DNA from: Notospermus geniculatus
Lineage: Eukaryota > Nemertea > Pilidiophora > Heteronemertea > Lineidae
Length of the DNA stretch: 64,000 nt
Direction: 5' to 3'
Assembly (NCBI GenBank): GCA_002633025.1
Contig: NMRB01001909.1
Coordinates: forward strand, 1 to 64,000
In this document: positions 41,285 through 55,000 of the stretch, one piece after another
Layout of the letters: every line of letters begins with the position of its first letter
How positions within the stretch are numbered: the stretch's first letter is position 1
The notes under the pieces: generated by a model
Databases searched by the model: none
What the model was told of the DNA's origin: nothing
The model's input: only the letters and a program-made list of their open reading frames with translations
Program-made: the position numbers and the translations under genes

Positions 41285-41790
41285 AACGTTTCACTAACTA
41301 CCAGTTAATAGTCTAGTTATAATATCCAAGTGTGACTTCGTTGTTTCTAACGCTCCGCTAACTATTGTGTCCTGCAGTTATCCAAGTGTGACTTTGTTGT
41401 TCCTGGCGTTTCACTAACTATTGTGTCCAGTTACCCAAGTGTGACCTCGTTGTTCCTAACGTTTCACTGACAATTGTGTCCAGTTATCCAAGTGTCTTCG
41501 TTGTTCCTGACGTTTCACTAACTATTGTGTCCAGTTATCAAAGTGTGACTTCGTTGTTCCTGGCGTTCCACTGACAATTGTGTCCAGTTATCCAAGTGTG
41601 ACTTCGTTGTTCCTAACGCTCCACTAACTATTGTGTCCTGCAGTTATCCAAGTGTGACTTCGTTGTTCCTAACGCTCCACTAACTATTGTGTCCTGCAGT
41701 TATCCAAGTGTGACTTCGTTGTTCCTAACGCTCCATTAACTATTGTATCCAGTTATTTCGAGGAGACTTCGTTGTTCCTGACGAAACTTC
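41285..41790. repeat. Minisatellite upstream of the channel gene, ~55-bp unit, about eight copies
   Basis: Units contain TATCCAAGTGTGACTTCGTT, GTTCCTAACG and CACTAACTATTGTGTCC, alternating in length by a TGCA insert. It lies 140-640 bases upstream of the channel ATG, so it may overlap its promoter. Confidence 0.85.
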
Positions 41791-41799
41791 TATTGCGCC

Positions 41800-44037
41800 T
41801 GCAAATAAAGAAACCTTTTAGAAGAAATGCCAACGGCCTTCGATGCTTCTGACTGTTGTGCAGTATATTAAGGCCTATAGAGTAAAAGTATTTAAGAAAA
41901 CGTCACCTTTTTGGCGAGCCGAAATACTGAATATTAGCATCTCGAGGTCCTAGAAGAAGAATTTGTCCAGAATGGTGACCGTACCAATCCAAACTGCACG
42001 GCAACGTCGATATTCCTTGTTTTTCATTCATTAACATCACTTAAATTTCACATGAAAACAAACATTAAAACAGGATAGTCAATACTCGAGAACCTAAAAC
42101 TGTCCCACAACTGTTGTCACCATTGATTTACTGTAAAATGTAGGATTATACTGCCAGATGCAAACTTGAAATTGATCAAGTGTCCGAGCTTTCAACAAAG
42201 ATGAATGGATTTTTATAACTCGCTTTATACGGGGACAGAACATGTGCGAGTTGAAAATCGTTAACGCCTTCACAAATCGCTCACGAGGATGAAGACCTAC
42301 GCCCACACAGCACACGAGGCAACTGGTCCGTCTTGCTCTTTAATGGAAAGCAAGGAAAGTTGCCTCGTGTGCCGCGGGGTTTAGGCCTACTGGAGTCCAA
42401 GGCCTACGTTTTGGTGACAAAGCAGAGGCAGACTTCAAGAAGGAAGAAACGGTCATACATACCAATGGCCAACCGTGCATTCGTCTAAAGTGCTGATTGA
42501 AGCGACTGTCGCACCTTAGTGCAGTATCCGTGTTGTTGACTTGGTTCCTAGAAGACTAAAGTCAGGAATCCGCCTTTCCCATGCGTAGGGGGGTGACCAC
42601 CATGTACCCAATGACGCAAAACCTTCTATGAAGCCTGTTATTGCTTTGCTGATATTTCAACGGAAGCAATTAGTCGATTTTATATATTTATCATTTTGAC
42701 CGAAGCATCCCAATATAGCCATCAAAACTATTATCAACAAGGGAAGTTTGGTATTTGTCACTTTGAATGATATTTCGGTTAGTTTAACAACCACGTCCAT
42801 TTAGATAGTCCATTAGTAGTGTCCGTTGCTTTGACGACAGCCGATGGTAAATTGATCTAGTTAGCACCCCTAGAGATTGACTAACGGGCAACAACGTAGG
42901 CTCGTTCAAGGCTGTTTTTCGGTGAGGGAGGGCGAAAGCTTTGGGGTTGCAAAGGTGACACCAGTCTATGAGGCTGCGCGCAATTAAAAACTCTCCCGAC
43001 GCCCATGCAATTAAGTCCGAAGTGATGAATTTTTCTAAATCGTATCTGCTTCATGGGGCCGGATGATAAAAATGTGTCCCCCGTGCAATGATAATGTAAT
43101 CCAGTCATAGTAAACAGCAATGGGACGGCTTCATTTAATGCGTCACTTCAATATCATCCCATTAGTAGCTGATGTCCGTTTGTGTATAAATGGCTTAGAT
43201 GGCAGCCAATAAATTTTCAGTCGTTGATGAAGAGACGACATACACGTATCATTAAATTTAGTATTCATATTTAATGCTGTTGGATTCTCCTCTACTCAAT
43301 GCGTTCCGATGTTGCAGTAAAGAATGTCCCCCTGTAAAAAGTGTCTACTTCTGTTGTCTACATGTTCCCACCGACATTCTCGGGGAAAGCACCCTTGAAA
43401 ATGAGAGAAGTTGACAAAAATGTCAGAAGAGATTTGAGATCAAGGTTACGCCTATCAAGTGGTCAACATGAATAGAAAGCCAATAACGTCATATACGGAT
43501 TTTTCCTTCCGTGTGGGGTCATGAAAAGATATTCAGATGAAAGCAGTAAGTTGCTCATTGATCAACCCTTGGAGGACTTTGAAGTTTTCAGCTTCCAGTG
43601 CTTTTGGAACAGAGCTCAATATCAAGTACATAGGCCTACTTACATGAAGGTAGATCATTGAAGAGAACCATTCAACTACAGGGTGTTTCCTAAAAATGCC
43701 GTCCCAGGGCAATAGAAAGATGGAAGGGCTGTTCTAGGGACAATCATATATGAACCAATCTTCAGATAACACAATGACATCGCATCTGCATCACATTCTT
43801 ATCTTTATTTTAACTGCGCCAACCAACAACTCTATAACTGACTGAAATAATAGCTGGTGGAAATAAATGGAGGCCCTGAAAGGGTTTTGCATAGGAAATC
43901 ACTGCATCCACTTCCCAGATATGGTACAGCTACTCTACCATTCCACAGGCTTACACAGGGATTTCAATCAGACATTTAATTCCAAAGGTAAACAAAATTT
44001 ACTCAATCACAGGCATAATGGCTTTTCCAGACGAGAG
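41800..44037. other. No gene seen
   Basis: About 2.2 kb between the channel and PYROXD1. Contains a hairpin at 42310-42370 (CACACGAGGCAACT / AGTTGCCTCGTGTG) and otherwise nothing recognisable. Confidence 0.45.
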
Positions 44038-47000
44038 TCAATCAAAGTAGTCTTCAATATCTATATTAGGGTCCAATAAATCTTCACCAAATGAGCTCAA
44101 GTCCATTTGGTTGAAAATAAGGTTTTCAAAAGTCTCTTCCAAGTCTGTGTCTCCGATCAAAATAGCACCGCACATCCGTCCATCTTTCATTACAACTTTA
44201 ACGAATTCTTGTCCTGAAAAATTAAGGGTTGAAAGAAAATTAAAGAAAATACACTTTGCAGTGGATGGCACTGGTACCGACTTTGAACTGGTAACCAGCA
44301 TTGCACTTCTGTAGCATTTCAACCTAAACACCATCAAAAAGTTCACTGGAAAGCTCCGATAACTTTCCAATGAATACCTTTGTGACAGGGTTTCGCTGAC
44401 ATATCACAATCATTACATTTTAGTCTGTTATTCATGAAATTCCCAATGGCAGCGAAATAGTTAACTCTGTAACTCACCTTTAGTTACACGCAATAATATT
44501 TCATACTCTTTTCCATAACCCTGGGCATTGAATTTACCAAGAAGCACAACCTGGAATTTAAAGGTAGGAGGTCATATAAGAAAATAATTTTCATTTGAAT
44601 ATAACCTCTGGCTATCCATTTCCATATTCACATACCACAAGGGAGTCTGGTACCCGTCTGAATTCCTATGCAATTCCTTACCTTATAACCAAAGAACTTT
44701 GTGACATGAGAGAACAACTCAAAGCATATGTCTAGTGAGATTTCTTCCTTGTTGAGATCAGCAACCATACTTTTCGCAGCGTAGTGTCCCATCTGTCTTG
44801 CTTGGGTCCATAATCGCATCTGAAAACATATCATGCCAAATCTCAGTGTGTGTCTTCTCTAAGCCAATTACTCTGAGAGAATACTGTTTGCAGAAAGATT
44901 GTCACTTTTAGTAATCTGGAGGATATTCATTCACAAAGTTCAGTCCCGAATTGGTCATTTCTAGTCATTTTAACCTCCCTTACCAGGACACCTCTCAATC
45001 AAAGGACAGTATCTACCAGTTCTTGAGGTCTCCTTAATAGAGGCTCTACTGTACTTACTTGTAACCAATGTGGGGCAGGGTCCCAACAAGCTGTACACAC
45101 ATCACCAGCAGCAAAGACATCTCTCACACTTGTACAAAGTTTATCATTGACTTTAACCCCTCCATCATCGGCAAGATGAAACTGAAATGGGAGTTTGATC
45201 AATGCAATATTGAATCAGAGGTTGCGGGTTTAATGGGACTTTCTTAGGTTTACAAACAGCAGTGGGTAAGTTATAGCTGATGTAGGAGAAAACAGGAATT
45301 GCTGGAGAACTCCTCAGCTGACCAGCCAACAATATCAGTATATGCTATGATTTTCCCACTAACATTTCAACTGTGCTGACCTGTCCACAGAACACCAATA
45401 CATGTAAATTAGATGAGATGTCTTACCTGGCCTCCTTTTTTGCAAATGTCTGTATTTGGAATGACTCCTGTGGCACTGACTATGATGTCACAGCCATATA
45501 TTTTGTTATTTGTCAACTCTATGTAGACAGGCCAGGAAGTGTCATCTGGTGAAGAAACGGTGAACTAATGAATCAAACCTGCCATATATTTTTATCATTT
45601 GTTGTTCGCTCATTATATCAGTTGGATTAACAAAAGATTTGTGGTGAAAAGTAAATTGTACCTGAAGTAGATTAGTTGTCTGATAACTCACCATGTGTCT
45701 GACCATCAGCTGGAGAGCCAACTGCAGTTAATCCAGCTTTTACGAATTCATCCTTCAACATGATTTTTTTTACTTCAACACTGTATTCAACATGGATGTC
45801 TTTTGAACCCTAGAAAGCATTGTAGACACATAACAAGGGCAGAATAGCAATGGTCTTGAGAGATGGGTGTGACAAAGTCAAGCCTTGAAGTGAGTTTTCA
45901 CTTCGATTAAGCACCAACGTCAGACGATGGAATGCAAGCGTGCATTCAATGGCCGATGTTGAAATTGAGCTCTGGTCAGCTAGGAATATTTGTCAGAACC
46001 ACATATCACCCATTAGTGGCGTATAACTTACCTCACTTCTGCCTCTCATTTGTAAACCTTTAGACCAATCCGGGCCAAGGGCACCTCCAAGCGAATCTCC
46101 ACTTATTTTCATTCTGACTGAAAAATTGACCATAGGATTCATTTAGGAGTGGAAGCAACAAAACTACAGTGGAACCCCTATTAAGGATTCATTCGGGCTT
46201 GGGTGTTTCTAAGTCATTCAGCCTTAAATATTCTGAGAAAAGGCAAAAAAATAAATGTACCTGGTTCTATGTCATCAGTGTCTGTATATTTTACTCTTTT
46301 TTTCGGTTTTTTGCTTGGATCTTTCTCCACTCGTAACTGCGGAAGGAAGAACTCGGCTGCCCCCGGATCAACAAATGTCGCACTGATTGAAGAATCCTTA
46401 ATGGCCCAGATGACTTCACACCCTTCAATTTCATATCTGCAATTGAAATTTCAATTTCATATCTGCAGTTGTAGCAGTAACCATGAAGGACTTTTGAAGA
46501 TGAGACTGATTGTGCAATGGGATGTGTGCAGGAATGCGAACACGGGATTTGTCAACACACCCATGCACAATTCATTGATCAGTGCAATGTACTGTACTCA
46601 CACAAGTTCTGTAGCAATACCTCCATTACCAACAACTACCATTCTCCTTGCTTCTGCAATCCTTTTCTGGAATTCCTCTATGCTCTCCGTGTCTCGGATC
46701 CCCACAACATATGGATTGTCCTTGGCAATTATCTGAAAAATGTATTTGCACTGTGACTTGTTCATATACCCGGTAATACAAGGCTGATAAGACCGAAAAG
46801 TATGAGGCTACGGCAAACCTTTGGTTTTGCTCCACAGCAGAGGCACAGTTTCTTGTATCTGTACCTTTCACCATCACTTGTTGTCAATTCCTGAAACAAA
46901 AAGTGTGAATGAGAAACCCACCTTTTTATTCCACAGTCGAGCAGTGAGCATAATACCCAAGAAACTAACAATGAAATCAACACCAGTGCAAAGTCATTAG

Positions 47001-47597
47001 ACTCCAATACAAATAGAACTGACATGATGCCAATGGTGATGTTGACTTACATTGATTTCTGGGTCCAAATTTTCTACAGCTGCATGATGAACTTTGACAT
47101 TTGGACAGTGAGTCTCAAGGTAGGTCAAGGGTTGTTCCTGCACATCGAATTCCTCCAGAGTTTTAGAAACCTACAGACATGACAAAGGACATGATTGAGA
47201 ACATTATTTAATGATTTTTTTCAACTTTTAAGAATTTTTCATCAGATGAAAATTCTTAAAAGTTGAACGTCATTGACACAATGAAATGCAAGAAGAAATC
47301 AGAGTACTTCAGGAAACCTCCACTTTGTAGGGGGAAACTGGAGACCCTCACAGAACCTCCACAGTCCTCTCCATTACAATTGGGAATCTGACCAGGTCAG
47401 CGGTCAGGTCTTCAGCCCACTGCTTCTTTCAGTGGTCAATATGGTGAAGGCCCTGCTTCCTGTATGCAGTCTGATTGGCACTATTACAAAGGACCAATAG
47501 GACCATGAGGACTGCAATTATGGTGTATGCTTACCTGCCTAAAGTTCATCACTGCTTTGACCAAAGGGGAAGCTGAGATCAGCAAGATACTCTCTTC
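44038..47597 (-). CDS. PYROXD1: PYROXD1, pyridine nucleotide-disulfide oxidoreductase domain protein 1 (first exon missing)
   Basis: Twelve exons on the minus strand, all bounded by GT-AG: 47535-47597, 47051-47170, 46819-46890, 46602-46732, 46261-46436, 46032-46117, 45692-45809, 45427-45545, 45059-45181, 44682-44819, 44478-44550, 44038-44213. The order is that of vertebrate PYROXD1: [13 protein letters not shown], the NAD(P)H-binding [49 protein letters not shown] (FAD motif), [16 protein letters not shown] and a C-terminus [22 protein letters not shown]1 is a nuclear-cytoplasmic flavin oxidoreductase. The exon with the N-terminal FAD-binding GxGxxG should lie above 47600 but was not found. 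The opposite gene starts close by, suggesting a shared promoter region. Confidence 0.9.
47215..47266. repeat. Perfect hairpin in a PYROXD1 intron
   Basis: TTCAACTTTTAAGAATTTTT-CATC pairs with GATG-AAAATTCTTAAAAGTTGAA with almost no loop. Confidence 0.6.
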
Positions 47598-47837
47598 CTG
47601 ACAAAAAAGAGACAACTGAAAAAGATATTAAAGAGATGCGGGTATTTTCACTTGTGTCATGGACTTAAGATCTACCTCATTTCATTAAAGGACTTGGGCA
47701 AATGTCCCTGAATCTATGTGTGAATCAAAATGAATGGATATGAGACAAGGATTGTCTGACTGAATGTATTTTCTGGAGGAATATCTTTATGATGGGTTCT
47801 CCAGGAGCACATCAACTTGGTGAAGGAAGATACAACT

Positions 47838-48630
47838 AGTCTCTGTCTCCACACACCCTCAATGACACACTGTGTTCATGTGTTGCCTGTCCTGATAAAC
47901 AGATCACACACCTGAAAGACATCTGTGGTACTATTACACCATACTATCCATAACGTTGGTGTTGTCGCCTTTGGTAAACGACCAAGATTGATTCCCAATA
48001 TACCGAATACATTTTGATGTGACAAGCAGTGACTGTAGCGTTCAAACATTTGTTTTATACTTCACAGAAAACCCTGAGAGTCTCTAAATGATAAACTGCA
48101 CCAAGTCATTCCGTAGGATGGTCCAAAATCCACAAAAAAATGACATCGTGTTGAACAGCTGGAGCAGACGCTCGAATTCACTGCGCATGCGAATGACGTC
48201 ACTTGGCTACTTGGAACATGGAGGTCGGAGAGGTAAACAACCGTGTGCCGCTCTGAAAATTACCAAAAAAGAAGCACGCTGGCCGTTCGGGTGGTTGTGT
48301 GCATGAAAGCTACGGGCATCAAGGCAACACGGACTCATCCCATCTTTTTGTGAGGGTAACGTAAACGGCATCTGAACAAGTTTGACGTATGTCAATTGTG
48401 AATTGTCATTGTCAAACCTCTAGGCCTAATTGATTAGGCCTGCATGTAGTTGTATACATTGTATAATGTACTGTACAGCATGTACAACGTGGGCGACTGG
48501 TATGGGTTGTACATGGATGCTCCACACTAAGTAGGCTAAATTAGGCCTGTCAATAGCCTATGTAGGTCAGGCTTAACTGCATCTTTAAACAAGTTGGCCT
48601 AAACCTAGGGCCTACACACACTTCTCTTTA
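47838..48630. repeat. Duplicated block A (promoter region)
   Basis: From TGTCTCCACACACCCTCAAT onward this block recurs at 59982-60790 with scattered substitutions and small indels. It holds the GCGCATGCG and TGACGTCA sites listed separately. Confidence 0.8.
48183..48201 (+). promoter_or_regulatory. Probable promoter: NRF1-like site beside a CRE
   Basis: GCGCATGCG (48183-48191) is the NRF1 half-palindrome and TGACGTCA (48194-48201) the consensus CRE. They lie between the head-to-head PYROXD1 and plus-strand genes. ATGGAGGTCGGAGAG then GTAAAC follows at 48218-48238 and could be a first exon end on the plus strand. Confidence 0.5.
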
Positions 48631-49031
48631 AAGCGAAAACCTTTGATAGGTTCGGAAATTGTCTCTAGAGGCGCCACTAGCGCCATAGTAAGAATTTTTG
48701 TGTACATGCATGAAGTACACATCCCAAACACGTATAGAGTTCTGAATTCAGTATTCATCAAGCTACACAGCCGTTATGATTGTACTTCATTTTGATACAG
48801 CTGAAAATTTCTTTTGCCATACCTACCTTTGAGGGTTTTCATCATGTTTGAACAATAGGCATGCTGCCTCATACAATCATGGGCCACCTCACCTGAAATT
48901 GTCATATAATTTGTCTATATTTTCAGGATCATCATATTCATCATGTGACCTAAATAACATCCTATCAGTGCTGAGCTTCAGAACAAGTGAAGAAGTTAGT
49001 GCCTTCAAACTATTGCTTTGTTGTGCTCAGT

Positions 49032-52000
49032 ATGGCAGATGTCAAAATGTCACAGGCACATCTGCCAAATAAATTCCCCAGCATTTCACCTCCGAAGCCG
49101 ATGCAGGGAGCTCAAAATACACGGCGGACAAATCGCAGTCAACGATCAAATCCTGAGAGAGACTCTTCTGATTTGACAGCAAGTATCCCTGGTCGGCCAG
49201 GTTCGCCTACAAATGCGATGCAGCAGACGTCATCTGGTGTTGAGTTACCAAAACTGATCCATCTGAACCCTGTAATGGAGTCGGATACAAGGAAGCAGTT
49301 TGGAAGGGTGAGTTCATCTACTGAGTTCATCTACTGTTACACTTTGTTGACAGTTGGGTTGAATTTAAGGCCTAAAATAAATAAATTTCCAACTCAGGCC
49401 TGTCTCCTATGTTGGCTCTGACCAGTGAGGCCTATACACTGTAATAAGGAAATTCGAAGCCTTAGTCTGTATACCTTGGAGGAATTATACTCAGTATAAT
49501 TCCTCCAAGTGTATACATTGCCAACAAAATCGGGTGACACTTGATTGACCCCAATAATGGCAATAACTGTCCTTCAGAACAGGCAACAAAATGACAGCAA
49601 TTTGGAACCCTAGCTGTTGACTCATTATAGATATCAGTGATCATGCACCATAACTGATTACATGTACGTAATGGACTCCACTGCAACTAAAACACAGTGC
49701 CCATATATTACATTCCTATAGTAGGCCTACACCACTCACAACTTAAAAATAATCCTTTGGCATTTAGAATAGAAAAAAAATGAATTTCGATTTGCAAAAA
49801 AATGTTATTTCATGTACATGTAATTCACAATAATTGCTGGCAAGTGAAGTCAGTGATCAAAAAAAAAAAAGTTGGTTTGGCATGTATTTAAAACTGGCAT
49901 CACATAAGTAGTTATTGGTTACACTACCGGTAGAGTAAAGGTGGATTTTCTATTTTGTAGTGACTGAGTGTATGAGAATGTGGACAGAATGAAAGTGCAG
50001 CATTTGCATGAAATACCTTTTCCCAGTTAGAGTTTGTATTGTTGCATTGATGGTTCACATTTTGGCAGTGACATGGCTGAATTTGAATTCTTCGTCCTCT
50101 CTTGGTTATCATTCTTGACGCTATGTCGTTTTCAGTCTGCAACCACCATGACTGGTGAACCCTTGGAATATTACAGTGAGGGTCTGACTATAGTTCAGTC
50201 CTTACCCTCACCCTCGCCTTCTCCCCGTACAAAACAAGGGCGGTCTAAAAGCAGTTCTCCATCTAAGGTGGCGTTTTTCTTTTTGGTAGAGGATCCCAGC
50301 TTTCACCTGCTACTTACTTCCTACAAATCCCACAACAAGCATTTGAATTTAGCTAGTCTAGTTCAACTAGAAGTTTTACTCTACAAATTTTGCAATATAT
50401 TTTTCCATTTATACATGTACTGTATTACAGCTCTCATGTTGACACTGTGCTTTGATGATCCATACCAGACGTTGCTTTTAAGAAACAACCCACCACTTTA
50501 CTCTTAACAAGTTCATCATGAAATTCCTTCCATGTAGCATGCTTCTGCACATTCAGTATCATATAACAAATTCAAATAGAATTCAGTTTAGGTTCTCCCC
50601 CATTTGTGCTAGTATAGATTCTAGATTCAATCAACCCCAACAACTGCCCTCTCTGCTTTACCATTGATGAGATTTGGAACGTTGGTTTCCTCTTCTTCAT
50701 GATTGCGAGATGGTCCATGCCCTGTGTGTTCACTAACTTGTTCATCACTTCAGATCTTTGCTTCACCAATTTAGTTGGAACACGTGAAATGTATGCTGCA
50801 GTATGCGACAGCAATCATAAGCCTCTTTGACAAACTGCAGAATCTTGGGCATCTGGTTTTCTCCTACCTGACATTAGCTGTCTCTATCAAATAAGAACCA
50901 CGTGGGAGTTTTATCCTCTGTTATCTATTTTGTGGTGGCATTCAGCTCTTGATTCAGCATAAAAATTTGAGGTACCGGTACCGTAAGAAAAATTTTATAC
51001 GAAGGATGTGACAGAGAATTTGAACCAGCTGGCACTTGAGGTTAGTTTAGAAAAACAATCTTTGTCAAATCCACTCTCTCATTTTTGAACAGACCATGAT
51101 GTCAATAACCTTTCAGATGCAGAACATCCAAGCAGGAGTGAATACCAATATGGATGACGTTCCTAGGGACTACAACACCCAACTGCCATATCAAGGATCT
51201 TATTTCAAGTAAGCTAATCTTTCCCTATGCATTTCAGGAGAGATACATGTACTCCATGGTTTTCAAGAACATCAATAACGCATACCGGTACCGAAAATCA
51301 ACAATTTCCAATGATATCATTTCATACCTCTCAGGACATTACAATGGCAGACAGCCAACCCACTTCATGTTTTTCAACACCCCACAGAGACACGCAATTT
51401 TCTTTTCAGAAAATCCTGTCTAGTTTTTGGGCCAACAGCACTTACAACAATGTGTTATCAGGCCTATTTGTAAAATTTCGAATGGTCTACTGTGTGTTCC
51501 CTATTCAGTTACTGTTTAGGGATGTTTTTCAAGCAAAGTAGGCCTACTGTCGGGGATTTCTTTCATTTTATCAATCTGCCCCCAGTTTATGAATCAGAAA
51601 GAATTTTTGCTGCAAGCTATAATGATTTACCATGATACAAATGGGATTTCTGCTAACATGATTAACATTGACTAAAATTCGTGTGCACCCAAATTTTGGC
51701 ACCATGTGTGTCTGTGCTTAATTACTTGACCATTAAATCAGACATATAGGTGGTCTTTGTGTGTAACCATGGACTGCAGCCTAGAACTAATCTGTCTGGT
51801 TTCTCACAGCAAGTGCTGGTATAGGCCCTACGGTACTAGGTATATTCCTTGAGTGTGTCGATAATAACATGGTTGATAGATCTACTCACACAACTGTTGA
51901 ATTCTGACTTTGTTGATTGATTGGGGTGAAGTACCATAAAGGACGAACATGGGTCAGGCGAGGTGAGGACCAAGCCACCTGGGATAGTGACCCATACGTA

Positions 52001-55000
52001 CCCCATACTCTTCTAAAAGTAAGGTGCAGGAGTTGCCTTTGCCTTTCAATGGCAACTCAACTTTGAGTAGTTGTTTGCTCTCTGTATAAGCCGAAAGGAA
52101 AAAAAATGGTGACTTGCCCATTGTGGGGAAACTCTCTCGTGGCTCGGCACCTATCATCTTAGGCCTATGGGAACAAAAGCTGTGGCATCACGTGTAAGGC
52201 CTTTTCTCATGTGGATTTACACTAGCCTTTCTGGACAAGCTGTATATATTGTAAAAGTAATAACTGGTTTTCAATAAAAAATGTATTAGTGCCTAACCAT
52301 AAATTAAAGTCATGCAGGTAGTCCAATATGGTGGTTCTTAGGCCAATCATAATTTCTTGTGATTGAAATAAATTGAATGAATGGATTTTTTAAACCCAAA
52401 AAATACCATTTTCATGGTTTGTTCAAAAAGGTCTTGTGGTAGGCCTATCCTGATCCTTGGTTATAATAGAGTTGTCAGGCAGAGGCCTTGTTAGGATCAA
52501 CATAACATAAATCATTTGGTTTTGTAAGCTTCTTTCTATTGTTGCTTGCTATTATTCCAACTAAATCAAGCTCTAATTTCTTTTTTGGTGAACAAACAGA
52601 CAATAACGTGTGCTAGCAGAACAACTGAAGATTTAAAATGTGAGCTCTGCCAGGTCTTGATGTCAAATGGTCAGGGCACTGATGATTGTTGACTACCATG
52701 CAAAATTGCTTTTAATTTTGGCAATTTTCAGTGCGTCTGTGAACCAGATCACAGTCGATTATGTAAAAACTTTGTCTTTTTTGCCACAAAATGCAAATTT
52801 GTAAGAACTAACTTTCTGACAAGAGATGGCCACTTTTTTGGGCACTGCTTGAGGTGACTCCTTGTCATAAACTGCGATAAACGAAGGAAATTTATACTCC
52901 ATGTCTGATAAAAAATTGAATCTTCCTTTTTTTGTAGGTCCTCCACAGTAATGCGTATGTACACAATCCCTCGTCGCCACCCGGACATGTTCGGTAGCCG
53001 AGACAGTTTATACTATAATAAAAAGAAAGGTGTTATCCTTCATACAGATCGCTACCAGTGGCAGGAAAAATACAGAGCGGAAAGACCAGAGGATGAAAAG
53101 TAAGTTTGCTTCGAAACTGTTGGGGTACCTTTGCAATGCCTTCCAATCAGCAGTCAATTTGTAGCCTCCCCTGTCTGCCGGGTCTGCAGGATATGGAATT
53201 GGTTTGTTTCCTTTCTCATAGGTCCCAGCGTGACCGTCTAGAAGCAGAAATTGAGCACATAGAGAGAATAAAAGGGATGAAACGACGACTTGATTCCGCT
53301 TTACCTCATCGAGTGGAACATGATTTGCTTATGGGTGGGAAAAAAGTGGAATTTACTGAGAGGTAGGTGTGACCTGTTGGAAAATATGACCAAGGCTTTT
53401 GGGTCATTCCATGCCAAATCACCTAAAATTTTGGAAATTTTACACCAACCCCTCTCAGATTTTGGTGAAAAAATTACTAAAAATACTATAATTGAAAAAT
53501 TTAATGAAACTCTTCCAAGACAAAGATACACATATTAACTACTTATGATAAAAAAATTAAGGGCCTTATAAGTTCCGTTCCATTTAAACTTAATTTTTTT
53601 AAATATGTCAATTTCTAATGGAGTTTAGTGTTAGGGGACAGTGCTGCCATCTCTATATCCACACATGAAGTTGGTACATTGCCACAACAATAGGTGGCAG
53701 GACTGTGCCCCTAACACTATTTTCCATTAGAAATTGCTATATTTAAAAAATTAAGTTTACATGTATATGGAAAGAAACTTATAAGGCCTTTAATTTTTTC
53801 ACCATAAGTAGGTAATATATGTATCTTTGCCTAGGAGGAATTTCATTAGATTTTTCAACTGTCTACATGGTTTTCCAGCCACCCAAATAAGGGGGTCAAA
53901 ATGGCATCTTTTCATCCGGTACCAACTTTTGACCCTCCTAGAATAATAATTATGGCTCCGATCAAGCCAAAATTGCTTCTGCCGAGAGTCTGTTCCTCAT
54001 ATATTGTCAATAAAATGCTTTCAGGGCTAGAATACCCTATCCTAGCCAAACTCAGATCTGTGTCTCAACTGACTAGGAAGTTATGAGTGCTCAGAAACGC
54101 TTCAGAATGAGAGTTGGGCATTTTGGGTCACAAATAGTGGGATGTTACCCGACGTTCAAAGTGCCATAATTCAAAAACTGTTCACCGAAAACACCTAAAA
54201 TTTTGGATTTATTGCCTAAACACCCTATAGTATTTTTAGTAATTTTTTCAGCAAAATCTGAGGGGGACTGGTGTACACCTCTAGGTGACTTGGCATGGAA
54301 TGACCCTTTTTCATGGGCTCCTAGCTCAAACTTTATGCTGCCTTCTTTAACTGCGACAGCACCAAATTGGATGCTATAGTCAAATACAAGAATGTATGAA
54401 TTTTGATTTCTGGGTGGGAGCTATACAGTATGACCTTACAGTGTCTTGTCTTCTCATTCAGCAGCACTATTCAGTTGATAGATTCCAATTCCAGTTCTTC
54501 TTTTTCTTGATCTTTTAGGGTTGATATATCTGGAGAGCTTGCTCGGTTACGTGCAATGGTGCTACCAACTGATGCCAAAGACCTATATCTGGGAAAAGGC
54601 ATCGGATCAAAATTACCAAAGTAAGAAACCTCAACTTGCTCTCAAATTTTGACCTCAAATTTTCTGTTCTCAAACATTTACACAATACCCAGTCAACCTG
54701 GACTCCACAACCTAGACTCTGCGCTCCACCCCGACTTTCGCTTCTTGAGTTAGTCAGATATTAGAAAAGAAATTGGTCATTAGTGCAAAAATGTCTGTTG
54801 CCTAAAATTCTCAAACTGTTGTTTTAGATTTCACCAAGTGAACAAGCCAAGAGGACCACCTGTTCCAGATCCACCAGGTACGTATTATGGAAAAATAACG
54901 GCCAAGAAGTATGACTGACTTTCCAAGCTGGATATCCAAGAATCACACTGGGTTTTGCCAAGATTTTGGGGCACATTGGATGTTCCAATTTTCGTTGTTC

